Source: DATMQA01 sp035566895 (GTDB taxonomy: Bacteria > Verrucomicrobiota > Verrucomicrobiia > Limisphaerales > UBA8199). From it: a stretch of 64,000 nt of DNA. The stretch covers positions 1-64,000 of the forward strand of contig DATMQA010000131.1 of assembly GCA_035566895.1 (NCBI GenBank), in the 5' to 3' direction. Shown piece by piece: positions 50,308-59,215 of the stretch (position 1 is its first letter; each line of letters starts with the position of its first letter). Made by a program: the position numbers and the translations under genes. The notes under the pieces were generated by a model that was given only the letters and a program-made list of their open reading frames with translations, was not told where the DNA came from and ran no database searches.

Positions 50308-50553
50308 ATGGCTGAAAAATCTATAGAGCAACGAGTCAAAGATATTATCGTCGAGCAGTTGGGCGTGAACGCAGATCAGGTCACGCCGGACGCCAAGTTC
50401 ATCGAGGACCTAGGCGCCGACTCGCTCGATACCGTGGAATTGGTCATGGCCCTGGAAGAGGAATTCGGCCATGAAATTCCTGACGAACAGGCGGAAAAAC
50501 TCCAAAGCGTCGGCGACGTCATCAAGTACATCGAAGACCAGCAACAGAAGTAA
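50308..50553 (+). CDS. acpP: Acyl carrier protein
   Basis: 81-aa acidic carrier. Ser39 in IEDLGADSLDTVELVMALE is the phosphopantetheine attachment site. It starts MAEKSIEQRVKDIIVEQLGV with a clear ribosome site (ccggag). It sits between fabG and fabF as in many bacteria. An 86-bp spacer separates it from fabG. A strong hairpin follows before fabF, which could set the ACP:FabF ratio. Confidence 0.97.
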   Translation: MAEKSIEQRVKDIIVEQLGVNADQVTPDAKFIEDLGADSLDTVELVMALEEEFGHEIPDEQAEKLQSVGDVIKYIEDQQQK

Positions 50554-50571
50554 TGGGAACAGGAACGCTTT

Positions 50572-50615
50572 CGGGGCAGCTTGTATCCCGACCGGTCGGG
50601 ACTTGAGCTGCCCCG
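50572..50615. promoter_or_regulatory. Composite hairpin between acpP and fabF
   Basis: Outer stem cggggcagct (50572-50581) with agctgccccg (50606-50615) encloses the 16-bp palindrome tcccgaccggtcggga (50586-50601). It has no T-tract and ends just 9 bp before the fabF start, so a transcript-stability or partial attenuation role is more likely than full termination. Confidence 0.6.
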
Positions 50616-50623
50616 GTTGATTT

Positions 50624-51883
50624 ATGGCCGGCAACTGGACAGATAGGAGGGTGGTCGTCACCGGGTTGGGCGTGGTTTCCGCGTTGGGAACCGACCTCGA
50701 CACGTTTTGGAGCCACCTTATCGCCGGCGATTGCGGCATCGACACCATCACCTCGTTCGATCCTTCGGCCTACGACACCCGGATGGCCGGCGAGGTCAAA
50801 AACTTCAACCCGGCTCCGGCATTTCCCTCCCCCAAAGAGATTCGCCGCACCGACCGCTACTCGCAATTCGGGGTCTATGCCGCCTGGCTCGCTCTGCGGG
50901 ATTCAGGGCTCGACCTGAACCGCGTCAATCGCGACGAATGCGGTGTCTTCATCGGCTCCGGCATCGGCGGTCTCGAAACAGTTACGGAGCAGCACACGAT
51001 CCTGCTCCAACGCGGGCCGGGGCGCCTATCGCCGTTTATGATCCCAATGCTGATCTCCAACATGGCCTCGGGCCTGGTTTCCATGTACCACAACTTGCGC
51101 GGGCCCAACTTTGCGACCTGCTCAGCCTGCGCCACGGCCAACCACGCGATCGGTGAAGCCTGGCGCACGATCAAAATGGGCGACGCCAAAGTGATGTTGG
51201 CGGGCGGCGCCGAGGCCACCATCGTGCCGATCGGCATCGGCGGGTTCTGCGCCATGAAAGCCATGAGCACGCGCAATGACGACCCGAAACGCGCCTCCCG
51301 TCCTTTCGACAAGGAGCGCGACGGGTTTGTCATGGGCGAAGGCTCAGGGGTGGTGGTGTTGGAGGAGTTGACTCACGCCCAGGGGCGCGGCGCCCGGATT
51401 TACTGCGAGATTGCCGGTTATGGCAATACGGCGGACGCCCACCATTTGACTGCCCCTTCGCCCGGCGGCGAGGGAGCGGCGCGCTGCATGCGCATGGGGT
51501 TGCGAAACGCCGGCCTGAATCCCGAGGATGTTTCCTACATTAACGCCCATGGCACCTCTACCCCGCAGGGCGACATCGCCGAAACTGAGGCGATCAAAAC
51601 CGTCTTCGCCGGCCATGCGCGCAAGTTGGCCGTTAGTTCCACCAAAGGCGCAACCGGCCACATGCTCGGCGCCGCCGGCGCGGTTGAAACCATCGTGTGC
51701 GCCAAGGCCATCCAGACCGACATTGTTCCGCCCACGATCAACTACGAATTCCCCGACCCGGAGTGCGATCTGGATTATGTGCCCAACACCGCGCGCCAGA
51801 TGAAGGTGAACGCCATCGTGAACAACTCGTTCGGTTTCGGCGGCCACAATGCCACGATCGTGGCAAAGAAGTTTCTTGGCTGA
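50624..51883 (+). CDS. fabF: 3-oxoacyl-ACP synthase II
   Basis: Elongating condensing enzyme. 419 aa: RRVVVTGLGVVSALGTDLDTFW, the active Cys in NFATCSACATANHAIGEAWR, KASRPFDKERDGFVMGEGSGVVVLEEL, the two catalytic His in NAHGTSTPQGD and STKGATGHMLGAAGAVE, and the end VNNSFGFGGHNATIV. Length is standard. Last gene of the fab cluster. Right after its stop comes a ten-unit heptamer array. Confidence 0.96.
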   Translation: MAGNWTDRRVVVTGLGVVSALGTDLDTFWSHLIAGDCGIDTITSFDPSAYDTRMAGEVKNFNPAPAFPSPKEIRRTDRYSQFGVYAAWLALRDSGLDLNRVNRDECGVFIGSGIGGLETVTEQHTILLQRGPGRLSPFMIPMLISNMASGLVSMYHNLRGPNFATCSACATANHAIGEAWRTIKMGDAKVMLAGGAEATIVPIGIGGFCAMKAMSTRNDDPKRASRPFDKERDGFVMGEGSGVVVLEELTHAQGRGARIYCEIAGYGNTADAHHLTAPSPGGEGAARCMRMGLRNAGLNPEDVSYINAHGTSTPQGDIAETEAIKTVFAGHARKLAVSSTKGATGHMLGAAGAVETIVCAKAIQTDIVPPTINYEFPDPECDLDYVPNTARQMKVNAIVNNSFGFGGHNATIVAKKFLG

Positions 51884-51890
51884 AGCGTGG

Positions 51891-51960
51891 CAGTGGTTAG
51901 TAATCAGTGGTCAGTGGTCAGTGGTCAGTGGACAGTAATCGGTAATCAGTGGTCAGTAGT
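51891..51960. repeat. Ten-unit heptamer array after fabF
   Basis: Exactly ten 7-bp units fill 70 bp: cagtggt, tagtaat, cagtggt x3, cagtgga, cagtaat, cggtaat, cagtggt, cagtagt. The last three bases vary most. Units of the reverse type (ccactaa, ctcctga, ctacgaa) lie at about 51998-52022, so the gap between fabF and the phosphorylase gene can form a long imperfect hairpin. Confidence 0.9.
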
Positions 51961-52026
51961 CCGTTGCTGCGGATCGAAGGAATACACCCGCGACAGGCCA
52001 CTAACTCCTGACTACGAACTAAACGC

Positions 52027-53397
52027 GTGAATTTCCTTCCGTTCATTGAAGCCAAACGCGACGGGCAGGCGCTTACCGGCCTCCAGCTCAAGGGAATTAT
52101 CTCCGCGTATACTGCCGGCCAAATCCCCGATTACCAAATGGCCGCGTTCCTGATGGCCGTTTACTTCAAAGGTTTGAATCCGATGGAGACCCGGGCTTTG
52201 ACCCTGGCGATGCGCGATTCGGGCGAGGTGCTTAAATTTCCAGACGACCCGCGCCCGCTGGTGGACAAGCATTCAACCGGGGGCGTCGGCGACAAGGTCT
52301 CGCTGCCGCTGGCGCCGTTGCTGGCCTGCCTGGGATTCCGAGTGCCGATGATTTCCGGGCGCGGTCTCGGGATCACCGGCGGCACGCTGGACAAACTGGA
52401 TTCCATTCCAGGGTTAAGGACCTCGCTGCCGCTCGAACGAATGGTCGAGATTGTCCAGACGGTTGGCTGCGTGATCTGCGGCCAGACCGAACGGATGGTC
52501 CCCGCCGACAAGGGGCTGTACGCTTTACGGGACGTGACTGCCACCGTACCAAGCACACCGCTCATCGTCGCTTCGATTCTCTCGAAAAAGCTGGCTGAGG
52601 GCCTGCAGGCGCTGGTGCTGGACGTGAAGTTCGGTTCGGCGGCCTTTATGCCGACCCGCGAAAAAGCGCGGGAGTTGGCGCAGGGGATGGTCGGGTTGGG
52701 AAACGAGTGCGGCGTCAATACCCGCGCGGTGTTGACCAGCATGGATACCCCCCTGGGCCGCGCGGCCGGTAACTGGCTCGAAGTCAAGGAAGCCGTCGCC
52801 TGCTTTGAACGGACCGCCACGTCTTGCCAGTCGCGCACTACGCACCAGGCACCTGACCTTCGCGAGCTTGTCCTGAGCTGCGCTGCTCACCTGCTGGTCC
52901 AGACCGGCAGAGCCGAGTCTCTGGAGGCCGCCTGGCAACAGGCCGAGAACTGTCTGCTTTCCGGCCAGCCGCGCCAGAAATGGGATGAGATGCTGGTGGC
53001 CCAAGGCGCGGACCTGGAAGCCTTCAACCGTAAGCTGGCGCTGGACCACACAGCCCCGACGACAATAGAATTGGAAGCGCCAAGGGGTGGCTTTATCACG
53101 CGGTGCGACGCGCGTGTCGTCGGCGAAGTCATCCGCGATTTAGGCGGAGGCCGCCTGACCAAAGAGTCCGTGATCAACCATGATGTTGGTGTGGACAGGC
53201 TCGCCAAACCGGGTGAGCAAGTCTGCGCGGGCGATACGATTGCGCGCATCCATACCACCGACCGGACGCGAGCTGAGGCGGCCAGCGTTCGGCTCCGATG
53301 CGCTTTCGAGATCTCCGCCCGGCCGCCCGGGCTCGAACCTCCGGTTGCTGAAGTCGTTTCTGATTTCCCGGTTGACCCTACCCCGCCCCGTTGCTAG
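52027..53397 (+). CDS. Thymidine/pyrimidine-nucleoside phosphorylase
   Basis: 456 aa, GTG start. Cleaves pyrimidine nucleosides with phosphate for salvage. Signatures: QIPDYQMAAFLMAVYFKGL, VDKHSTGGVGDKVSLPLAPLLACLG, PMISGRGLGITGGTLDKLDSIPG (family signature), ADKGLYALRDVTATVPSTPLI, LVLDVKFGSAAFM, LTSMDTPLGRAAGNWLEVKEA. The C-terminal domain ends with GEQVCAGDTIARIHTTDR. A final 40-residue tail (RTRAEAASVRLRCAFEISA and after) looks repeat- or linker-like. DeoA or Pdp type cannot be told apart by eye. ilvH starts 31 bp downstream. Confidence 0.92.
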   Translation: MNFLPFIEAKRDGQALTGLQLKGIISAYTAGQIPDYQMAAFLMAVYFKGLNPMETRALTLAMRDSGEVLKFPDDPRPLVDKHSTGGVGDKVSLPLAPLLACLGFRVPMISGRGLGITGGTLDKLDSIPGLRTSLPLERMVEIVQTVGCVICGQTERMVPADKGLYALRDVTATVPSTPLIVASILSKKLAEGLQALVLDVKFGSAAFMPTREKARELAQGMVGLGNECGVNTRAVLTSMDTPLGRAAGNWLEVKEAVACFERTATSCQSRTTHQAPDLRELVLSCAAHLLVQTGRAESLEAAWQQAENCLLSGQPRQKWDEMLVAQGADLEAFNRKLALDHTAPTTIELEAPRGGFITRCDARVVGEVIRDLGGGRLTKESVINHDVGVDRLAKPGEQVCAGDTIARIHTTDRTRAEAASVRLRCAFEISARPPGLEPPVAEVVSDFPVDPTPPRC

Positions 53398-53428
53398 CTT
53401 GCGCGCCCCCGATAAGAAGTGGGGAACT

Positions 53429-53902
53429 ATGCGACACACCATTTCTGTGTTAGTCGAAAACAAGTTCGGCGTGCTGACGCGCATCGCAGGCCTGTTCAGC
53501 GGGCGCGGCTACAATATCGACACGCTCAACGTGGCCCCGACCCAGGACCCGACCGCGTCCCGCATGACCATCGTCACCCGCGGGGACGACGCGACGCTCG
53601 AGCAAATCGTCAAGCAGCTCAACAAGCTGGCCGATGTGATTAAGGTCCAGGACTTCCGTGAGGGCGAATATGTCGATCGCGAGCTGGTGCTGGTGAAAGT
53701 CGCGGTCGATTCCAAGACCCGGGCCGAGGTGATGCAGATTACCGACATTTTCCGGGCCAAGATCGTCGATGTGCAACCAAAAACCCTGAGCATCGAAGTG
53801 ACCGGCAACGAGAGCAAGATCGAGAAGTTCCTCGACTTGATGAAGACCTTCGGCGTCATCGATTTGACGCGGACGGGCAAGGTGGCGATGCCGCGGAAGT
53901 GA
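53429..53902 (+). CDS. ilvH: Acetolactate synthase small (regulatory) subunit
   Basis: 157 aa from the ATG of MRHTISVLVENKFGVLTRIAG. The ACT domain (VLVENKFGVLTRIAGLFSGRGYNIDTLNV) is the valine-binding regulatory part; the second half has VKVAVDSKTRAEVMQITDIFRAKIVDV and ends NESKIEKFLDLMKTFGVIDLTRTG. It has aagtgggg upstream. The catalytic IlvB is not in the window; ilvC follows after a 198-bp repeat-filled gap, so the branched-chain genes are clustered. Confidence 0.96.
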   Translation: MRHTISVLVENKFGVLTRIAGLFSGRGYNIDTLNVAPTQDPTASRMTIVTRGDDATLEQIVKQLNKLADVIKVQDFREGEYVDRELVLVKVAVDSKTRAEVMQITDIFRAKIVDVQPKTLSIEVTGNESKIEKFLDLMKTFGVIDLTRTGKVAMPRK

Positions 53903-53904
53903 CA

Positions 53905-54000
53905 GAGTTAAATCGTTAAATGGGTTAAAAGAGTTGAAGGGTTAAAAGGGTACACAGTTACATGGTTACACAGTTACATGGGGACATGGGGACATGGGGA
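53905..54000. repeat. 8-9-bp-period repeats between ilvH and ilvC
   Basis: First gttaaat/gttaaaa-type units of 8-9 bp (53908-53948), then a clean 8-bp run ttacacag ttacatgg ttacacag ttacatgg ggacatgg ggacatgg gga. They start right after the ilvH stop. Confidence 0.85.
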
Positions 54001-54100
54001 TAGGAACGCGGTGCGTAAGCGTTTTTGGTGGGGGGAAGGGTTGACGAAACGCGGGACGCAGTTAGGATTGGAAATACGATTCGGATAAAGAAATAAAATT

Positions 54101-55201
54101 ATGGCAATTATCGATTTTGGTGGAACGAGAGAAAAAGTCATCACGCGGAAGGAATTTCCGATGGCCCGGGCCCGCAAAGTGCTCAAGAATGAAGTCATCG
54201 CGGTGATCGGCTACGGCGTGCAAGGGCCGGCGCAATCGTTGAATCTGCGCGACAACGGTTTCAAGGTCATCATTGGCCAAGCCAGCGCTTTCAAGCGCGA
54301 TTGGGACCGCGCGCTGGCCGATGGCTGGGTGCCGGGCAAAACCTTGTTCGAGATCGATGAAGCGGTCCGCCGCGGCACGATTATCCAGATGCTCGTCTCG
54401 GATGCCGCCCAGCGCGCCATCTGGCCCATGGTGAAAAAGAACCTTAAGCCCGGCGCGGCCCTTTATTTTTCGCATGGTTTTTCCATCGCCTATCGGAAAC
54501 AGACCGGCGTGATCGCGCCCAAAAACGTTGATGTCATCATGGTCGCACCCAAAGGCTCCGGCACCTCCGTGCGGCGCAATTTCCTCACCGGGGCGGGCAT
54601 TAATTCCAGCTTCGCTATCGGCCAGGACGCGACCGGCCGGGCGGAGGAGCGGTGCCTGGCCGTGGGAATTGGCATCGGCTCTGGCTATTTGTTCCCGACC
54701 AGTTTCCAGCACGAAGTTTTCAGCGATCTGACCGGCGAGCGCGGGGTGCTGATGGGGGCACTGGCCGGCATTATGGAGGCCCAATACGATGTGCTCCGCA
54801 GCCATCGCCACTCTCCGAGCGAGGCCTTCAACGAAACCGTCGAGGAACTCACGCAGAGCCTGATTCGGCTGGTGGATGAAAATGGCATGGACTGGATGTA
54901 CGCCAACTGCTCGGCGACCGCCCAACGCGGCGCGCTGGATTGGAAGCCGCGCTTCAAGAAAGCAGTGCTACCCGTCTTCAAAGAGCTTTATCAGCGGGTC
55001 AAAACCGGCAAAGAATGCGCCCGCGTGCTCTCCGCCTGCGGCAAACCGGACTATCAAAAGCAGTTGACCAAGGAGCTGTCGGCGATCGGAAATTCCGAAA
55101 TGTGGCAGGCCGGCAAAGCGGTTCGGGCATTGCGTCCTAAAGAACCCGCCCGCGCTATTCTTAAAGGCACCCGAGGCGTGAGCGGCCGGGGGGCGAACTA
55201 G
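54101..55201 (+). CDS. ilvC: Ketol-acid reductoisomerase, Ilv5-like
   Basis: 366 aa. Converts acetolactate to dihydroxyisovalerate with NADPH and Mg. The cofactor domain has EVIAVIGYGVQGPAQSLNLRDNG and the metal-site Asp/Glu lie in TSFQHEVFSDLTGERGVLMGAL. Segments HSPSEAFNETVEELTQSL and GMDWMYANCSATAQRGALDW match yeast Ilv5 rather than the short E. coli-type or class I bacterial forms, and the length exceeds the usual 330-340 aa. The C-terminal helical domain is complete. It lacks a strong ribosome site; the gap before it is repeat-rich. Confidence 0.94.
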   Translation: MAIIDFGGTREKVITRKEFPMARARKVLKNEVIAVIGYGVQGPAQSLNLRDNGFKVIIGQASAFKRDWDRALADGWVPGKTLFEIDEAVRRGTIIQMLVSDAAQRAIWPMVKKNLKPGAALYFSHGFSIAYRKQTGVIAPKNVDVIMVAPKGSGTSVRRNFLTGAGINSSFAIGQDATGRAEERCLAVGIGIGSGYLFPTSFQHEVFSDLTGERGVLMGALAGIMEAQYDVLRSHRHSPSEAFNETVEELTQSLIRLVDENGMDWMYANCSATAQRGALDWKPRFKKAVLPVFKELYQRVKTGKECARVLSACGKPDYQKQLTKELSAIGNSEMWQAGKAVRALRPKEPARAILKGTRGVSGRGAN

Positions 55202-55265
55202 CAAAATCCGAACTCCGAAGACCGAAGGCCGAAAGAAGGGCGAGGTCTGGAAGCCGAAAGCAGTT

Positions 55266-55295
55266 GGCAGAATGATTAGGGCAGAATGATTCTGC
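55266..55295. repeat. Tandem GGCAGAATGATT pair
   Basis: Two copies of ggcagaatgatt (55266-55277, 55280-55291; 14-bp period) in the ilvC-ThuA convergent gap; the second continues as gcagaatgattctgc, a 15-bp near-perfect palindrome. Preceded at about 55203-55260 by ccgaag/ccgaaag short-period units. Confidence 0.8.
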
Positions 55296-55353
55296 TATAA
55301 CTATGCTGGTTTGAATTTCGGGATTTGGATTCGGGGAGGCGAGAGGTCCTGGA

Positions 55354-56202
55354 TTACATCGCCGGGGCGGCCCATTGGACCGCGTTGACGAAAATCTGTC
55401 GCACTTCAGGGCGGTAATAATCGTTGTAGGTCTCGTGGCCGGGAGTGAAGTAAAACACCCGGCCCTTGCCGATCGTCCAGCACATTCCCATCCGGCCCGG
55501 TTCAGTCTTGCCGTCGGGTTTGGTATAAATACCGTCCAACGGGACGGCCTCAGGGGTCGGCACAGCGAACGGTTCGCCGTAACGCTCGATCTTAGGGAGC
55601 TTGAAAGACTTGACGCCCTTGCAGATCGGATGCTCCGGTTCTTTGACGATGATTTCCGCGGAGGTGCCGTCGGCGACGTACTCGCGCCAACTGCATCGGG
55701 TACCCATGAGGGCTTTGAAGGGCTTGGCGAAATGGCAGGAATGAGTGCCGATGAAGCCCATCTTGCCGGCCTTGACGCGCTCGACAATCCTGGCCACCAG
55801 TTCGTCTTTAACTTCGCCATGTTTTTTGTGCCCCCACCAAATCAGCACGTCGGTGCTGTTCAAGGATTCATCACTGAGGCCCTGGTCGGGGTCGTTGAGA
55901 CTGGCTTTGACGATTTGCCAATCTTTTTCTTCGAGAGGTTTAAGCCCTTCGGCGATGGCCGTGTTGACGTCTTGCGGGTAAACGCCCTTGGACCCGGGGT
56001 CCACATTGGCGGTACCTTCGGACCAGACGACGACTTTGCGCTTAGCCGAGGGGGGTGCGGCAAAGAGGCTCGGGCTCAAGAGCAGGCCAGTGACCGCGGT
56101 GGCACCGAGGGCCAAGACTGAGCGACGGGAAACTTGAGACGTGAGGCGTGAAGCGTAAGGAGCGGAACGTTGGTTTAATCGTTTTGAGGGGTCAATATTC
56201 AT
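55354..56202 (-). CDS. ThuA-domain protein with twin-arginine-like leader
   Basis: 282 aa. The leader SQVSRRSVLALGATAVTGLL is Tat-like (S-R-R-S-V-L). The mature class I glutamine amidotransferase-like ThuA domain has KVVVWSEGTANVDPGSKGVYP, DVLIWWGHKKHGEV, GKMGFIGTHSCHFAKPFKAL, and ends KGRVFYFTPGHETYNDYYRPEV with the conserved GHE. ThuA domains are linked to trehalose and other sugar use and are abundant in PVC bacteria; the substrate is not known. It converges with ilvC and is divergent from ppk1. Confidence 0.9.
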   Translation of the reverse strand: MNIDPSKRLNQRSAPYASRLTSQVSRRSVLALGATAVTGLLLSPSLFAAPPSAKRKVVVWSEGTANVDPGSKGVYPQDVNTAIAEGLKPLEEKDWQIVKASLNDPDQGLSDESLNSTDVLIWWGHKKHGEVKDELVARIVERVKAGKMGFIGTHSCHFAKPFKALMGTRCSWREYVADGTSAEIIVKEPEHPICKGVKSFKLPKIERYGEPFAVPTPEAVPLDGIYTKPDGKTEPGRMGMCWTIGKGRVFYFTPGHETYNDYYRPEVRQIFVNAVQWAAPAM

Positions 56203-56352
56203 GAGCGGCAGGGTGTGAATTTAAGGCGCAGGAGGCAAGCCGTTTTCAATGGGGGTTCTCTTTCAACAGAGCTGGGAGCGCTTTGTCACTTTGCAACCCC
56301 CCATTTCCTGGCTATCATTCTACGGATTGTGCCAGCCAAAGAGAAAACAGTT

Positions 56353-58497
56353 ATGCTCGGTCCTGCTCATTTCATCAATCGTGAATTGAGCTGGCTGGAA
56401 TTTAACCACCGGGTGCTCGAGGAGGCGCTTAACCCGAACAATCCGCTGCTGGAACGGGTCAAATTCTTCTGCATCGTCAGTTCGAACCTGGATGAGTTCT
56501 TCGAGGTGCGCGTTGCCGGGCTCAAGCAGCAAATCGAAAGCGACGTGGTCGAGCGCAGCACCGACGGTTTGACCGCTTCCGAGGCTTTCCGGGCGATCAC
56601 CAAACGCGTCCGAAGAATGGTGGCCGATGAGTATGCCTGCTGGCGCAAGGATTTGCTGCCGGCACTGGCCAAAAACGGGATTCGGATTCTGGATACGGCC
56701 AGCCTGGAACCCGCCGACCAGGCTTGGCTCCAGGAGTATTACCGGACGCAGGTCCGCCCGGTTTTGACGCCGCTGGCGATCGACCCGGCGCACCCGTTCC
56801 CGCAGTTGCTCAACAAATCTCTCAACCTGATCGTGCGGCTGGAGATACGCCGGGGCCAGGAGGCGCTCAAGCACCTGGCGGTGGTACAAATCCCCCGCAT
56901 CCTGCCGCGCCTGGTTAAGCTCCCCCGCGCGGATGCCCGGGAGGATTACGTGTACCAAAGCCGCCTGATCGGCCATTTCCTGGCGGATTTATTTCCCGGC
57001 ACGCGGTTATTGGGCTATTGGGCCTTTCGCGTGACGCGCAACAGCGAACTCTACATCGACGAAGAAGAGACGGCCAACTTGCTCAAGGCGGTGGAAAACG
57101 AATTGCACAACCGGCGCAAAGGCGATGCGGTGCGGCTGGAGGTTGATGCGCAATGTCCGCCGTACATTCGCGAGGCGGTGCTCAAAACACTTCGGCTGAG
57201 TGAGGAGGATCTTTACCTGATTGATGGACCGCTCAACCCGACGCGCTTGATGGCGGTTTATGAAGGCGACCATTCCCCCGAACTGCGGGACCCGCCTTTT
57301 GTGGCTCCCGTCGCGTCCGCCTTGAAAGACCAACCCGACCTGTTTGCGGCGATTCGCGAGCGCGACATTCTGCTGCACCATCCCTACGAGAATTTCAGCA
57401 GCGTGGTGGATTTCCTGGAAACGGCAGCCGCGGATCCGGATGTGCTTGCCATCAAGCAAACCCTTTACCGCACCGGGGGCGACCCGCGTATCATCGGCGC
57501 GCTGGAAAACGCGGTCAGCAACGGCAAGCAAGTGACCGCGGTGGTGGAACTGCGCGCCCGGTTCGACGAAGCCAATAACATCCAGTGGGCGCGACAACTC
57601 GAGGAATCGGGCGTCCATGTGGTTTATGGACTGGTGGGCTACAAAATTCACGGCAAAAGTTGCCTGGTGGTTCGCCGGGAAGGCCATCACATCCGCCGGT
57701 ACGTCCACCTCGGCACCGGCAATTACAACCCGACCACCGCCCGGCTTTACACGGATATCGGGCTGCTGACCTGCCGGCCGGAGTTCGGCGAGGATGCGAC
57801 CAATTTTTTCAACCTACTGACGGGCATCTGCCAATTTCAACCGATGCGCAAGCTGCTGGTTTCGCCTTTCGAACTGCACCCGCGCCTGCTCCAGCTTATC
57901 GAAGGAGAAACCGAAAACGCCCGGCGCGGGCTGCCGGCCCGGATTATCGCCAAAATCAATTCGCTGTCGGAAACCCAGATCATGGCGGCGCTTTACCAGG
58001 CCTCGCAGGCCGGCGTACAAATTGAATTGATTGTGCGCGGCATCTGCTGTTTGCGCCCCGGGCTCAAGGGTCTGAGCGAGAATATTACGGTGCGCAGCAT
58101 CGTGGACCGATTCCTGGAGCACAGCCGCATCTATTATTTCGAGAATGCCTGCCAACCCCAGGTTTTCATTGGGAGCGCCGACTGGCTGCCGCGCAACTTG
58201 TTCAGGCGCATCGAACTGGTCTTCCCCGTTGAGGACGGGGTGCTGCGCGAGCGGGTGATTCGCGAGATACTGATGACCTACCTGGCGGATAACACCAAAG
58301 CGCGTTTTCTCCAGCCGGACGGCTCTTATCGGCTGGGAGTCCCTGCGCGGGGCGAAAAGGCGCACCGGTGTCAATCTGAGTTCATCGCTTTGGCGTTGAG
58401 CAGGGAAGAACCGCCACCCGGCCCGGTGGACGGCAAGACCCGGATACCGCGGGTCAAGCTGGCGCTCTCGCCCTTCGGCCAGCGCAGCCACCGATAG
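56353..58497 (+). CDS. ppk1: Polyphosphate kinase 1
   Basis: Synthesises polyphosphate from ATP. 714 aa from the ATG of MLGPAHFINRELSWLEFNHRVL. The four-domain PPK1 layout is visible: N domain with SNLDEFFEVRVAGLKQQIE, head domain, DPAHPFPQLLNKSLNLIV, then HHPYENFSSVVDFLETAAADPDV, YRTGGDPRIIGALENAVSNGKQVTAVVELRARFDE, and the catalytic-type histidine in RRYVHLGTGNYNPTTARLYTD. The end LLQG-like GSADWLPRNLFRRIELVFPV is also diagnostic. The frame extends to 56215 but the start above is preferred. Confidence 0.95.
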   Translation: MLGPAHFINRELSWLEFNHRVLEEALNPNNPLLERVKFFCIVSSNLDEFFEVRVAGLKQQIESDVVERSTDGLTASEAFRAITKRVRRMVADEYACWRKDLLPALAKNGIRILDTASLEPADQAWLQEYYRTQVRPVLTPLAIDPAHPFPQLLNKSLNLIVRLEIRRGQEALKHLAVVQIPRILPRLVKLPRADAREDYVYQSRLIGHFLADLFPGTRLLGYWAFRVTRNSELYIDEEETANLLKAVENELHNRRKGDAVRLEVDAQCPPYIREAVLKTLRLSEEDLYLIDGPLNPTRLMAVYEGDHSPELRDPPFVAPVASALKDQPDLFAAIRERDILLHHPYENFSSVVDFLETAAADPDVLAIKQTLYRTGGDPRIIGALENAVSNGKQVTAVVELRARFDEANNIQWARQLEESGVHVVYGLVGYKIHGKSCLVVRREGHHIRRYVHLGTGNYNPTTARLYTDIGLLTCRPEFGEDATNFFNLLTGICQFQPMRKLLVSPFELHPRLLQLIEGETENARRGLPARIIAKINSLSETQIMAALYQASQAGVQIELIVRGICCLRPGLKGLSENITVRSIVDRFLEHSRIYYFENACQPQVFIGSADWLPRNLFRRIELVFPVEDGVLRERVIREILMTYLADNTKARFLQPDGSYRLGVPARGEKAHRCQSEFIALALSREEPPPGPVDGKTRIPRVKLALSPFGQRSHR

Positions 58498-58500
58498 GAA

Positions 58501-58630
58501 CTCCAAACACCAAGCTCCAAAAACCAAACACCAGGAAAGCACCAATCTACAAACTTCAAGCCCGATCCGGTTCTTCGCGCTTGAATTTTGATGCTTTCCT
58601 GGAGTTTGAAGTTTGGAATTTGAAGTTTCG
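58501..58630. repeat. Inverted short-period repeat between ppk1 and the PH gene
   Basis: ccaggaaagca (58531-58541) pairs with tgctttcctgg (58592-58602), and outer ccaaac/ttcaag-rich units pair with gtttgaagtttgg-type units after it. It lies between convergent genes and could serve both as a terminator-like structure. Confidence 0.8.
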
Positions 58631-58659
58631 TTGCTCACCAGAGCTGGCAACTCCCGACT

Positions 58660-58986
58660 CTATTCCGCGCCCTGAGGTTTCTTTGAAATTTGCAGTTGGG
58701 CGTCTTCGATGAGTTGCTTGATTCGCAGAGCATCGGTTTTTTTATGGCCGTGGCTGGCCAAGGGGTCCGTGCCGCCGGAGGATTCGATGAGGATATCAGA
58801 CCAGATCATGCCGGTCCGGATATGGACGGAGGCGACCTTGCTGATGCTCATGCTCATTTCGTCCTGGCTGAACCAGGAGCGTTTGCGGCGGCTGATCGCC
58901 TTGTCGGTCACCTCGATGATGGTGGGGAAGAGGAAATTACCCTTGGTCCATCGGCTAGCGCGAAAAGTTTCGGATTCTATGCTCAT
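58660..58986 (-). CDS. Bacterial PH-like domain protein
   Basis: About 108 aa from the ATG of MSIESETFRASRWTKGNFLF. A small single-domain bPH_2-like fold: TIIEVTDKAISRRKRSWFSQDEMSMSISKVASVHIRTG, WSDILIESSGGTD, and a C-terminal helix DALRIKQLIEDAQLQI. No signal peptide or membrane segment. Function unknown; such domains often sit beside membrane proteins. Confidence 0.75.
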   Translation of the reverse strand: MSIESETFRASRWTKGNFLFPTIIEVTDKAISRRKRSWFSQDEMSMSISKVASVHIRTGMIWSDILIESSGGTDPLASHGHKKTDALRIKQLIEDAQLQISKKPQGAE

Positions 58987-59118
58987 CACGCGCGAGAATG
59001 CGCTACCGCGACCGGCTTAGCAATAGCCGAACAGCGCAGCGCAGGGTTGCGGGCGACCGTATGAGCACTTACACCATTTCGCTGTGCAGGTCTGCGCGTC
59101 AAAGGCGCACCCGAACGG

Positions 59119-59215
59119 CGCGAAGCGTATGGAGTGCGAGCAGCTTGCTCCCGCTTTGGAAGTTGGTCGGTACTCGACAGCGGCAGCAAGCTGCTCGCAC
59201 TCCATACGCTTCGCG
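59119..59215. repeat. Large REP/MITE-like palindrome (37-bp arms)
   Basis: Arms 59119-59155 and 59179-59215 are complementary over 37 bp with one mismatch, around a 23-nt loop. The innermost 30 bp of each (59120-59149 and 59185-59214) are a perfect match. The arm has the core gagtgcgagcagcttgct. A shorter relative (gagcagcttgctc) occurs at about 45.22 kb. No gene lies in this 260-bp gap. Confidence 0.9.

Noticed and set aside
51891..51960. CRISPR array
   Set aside because: Units are 7 bp without spacers; no cas genes anywhere in the window.
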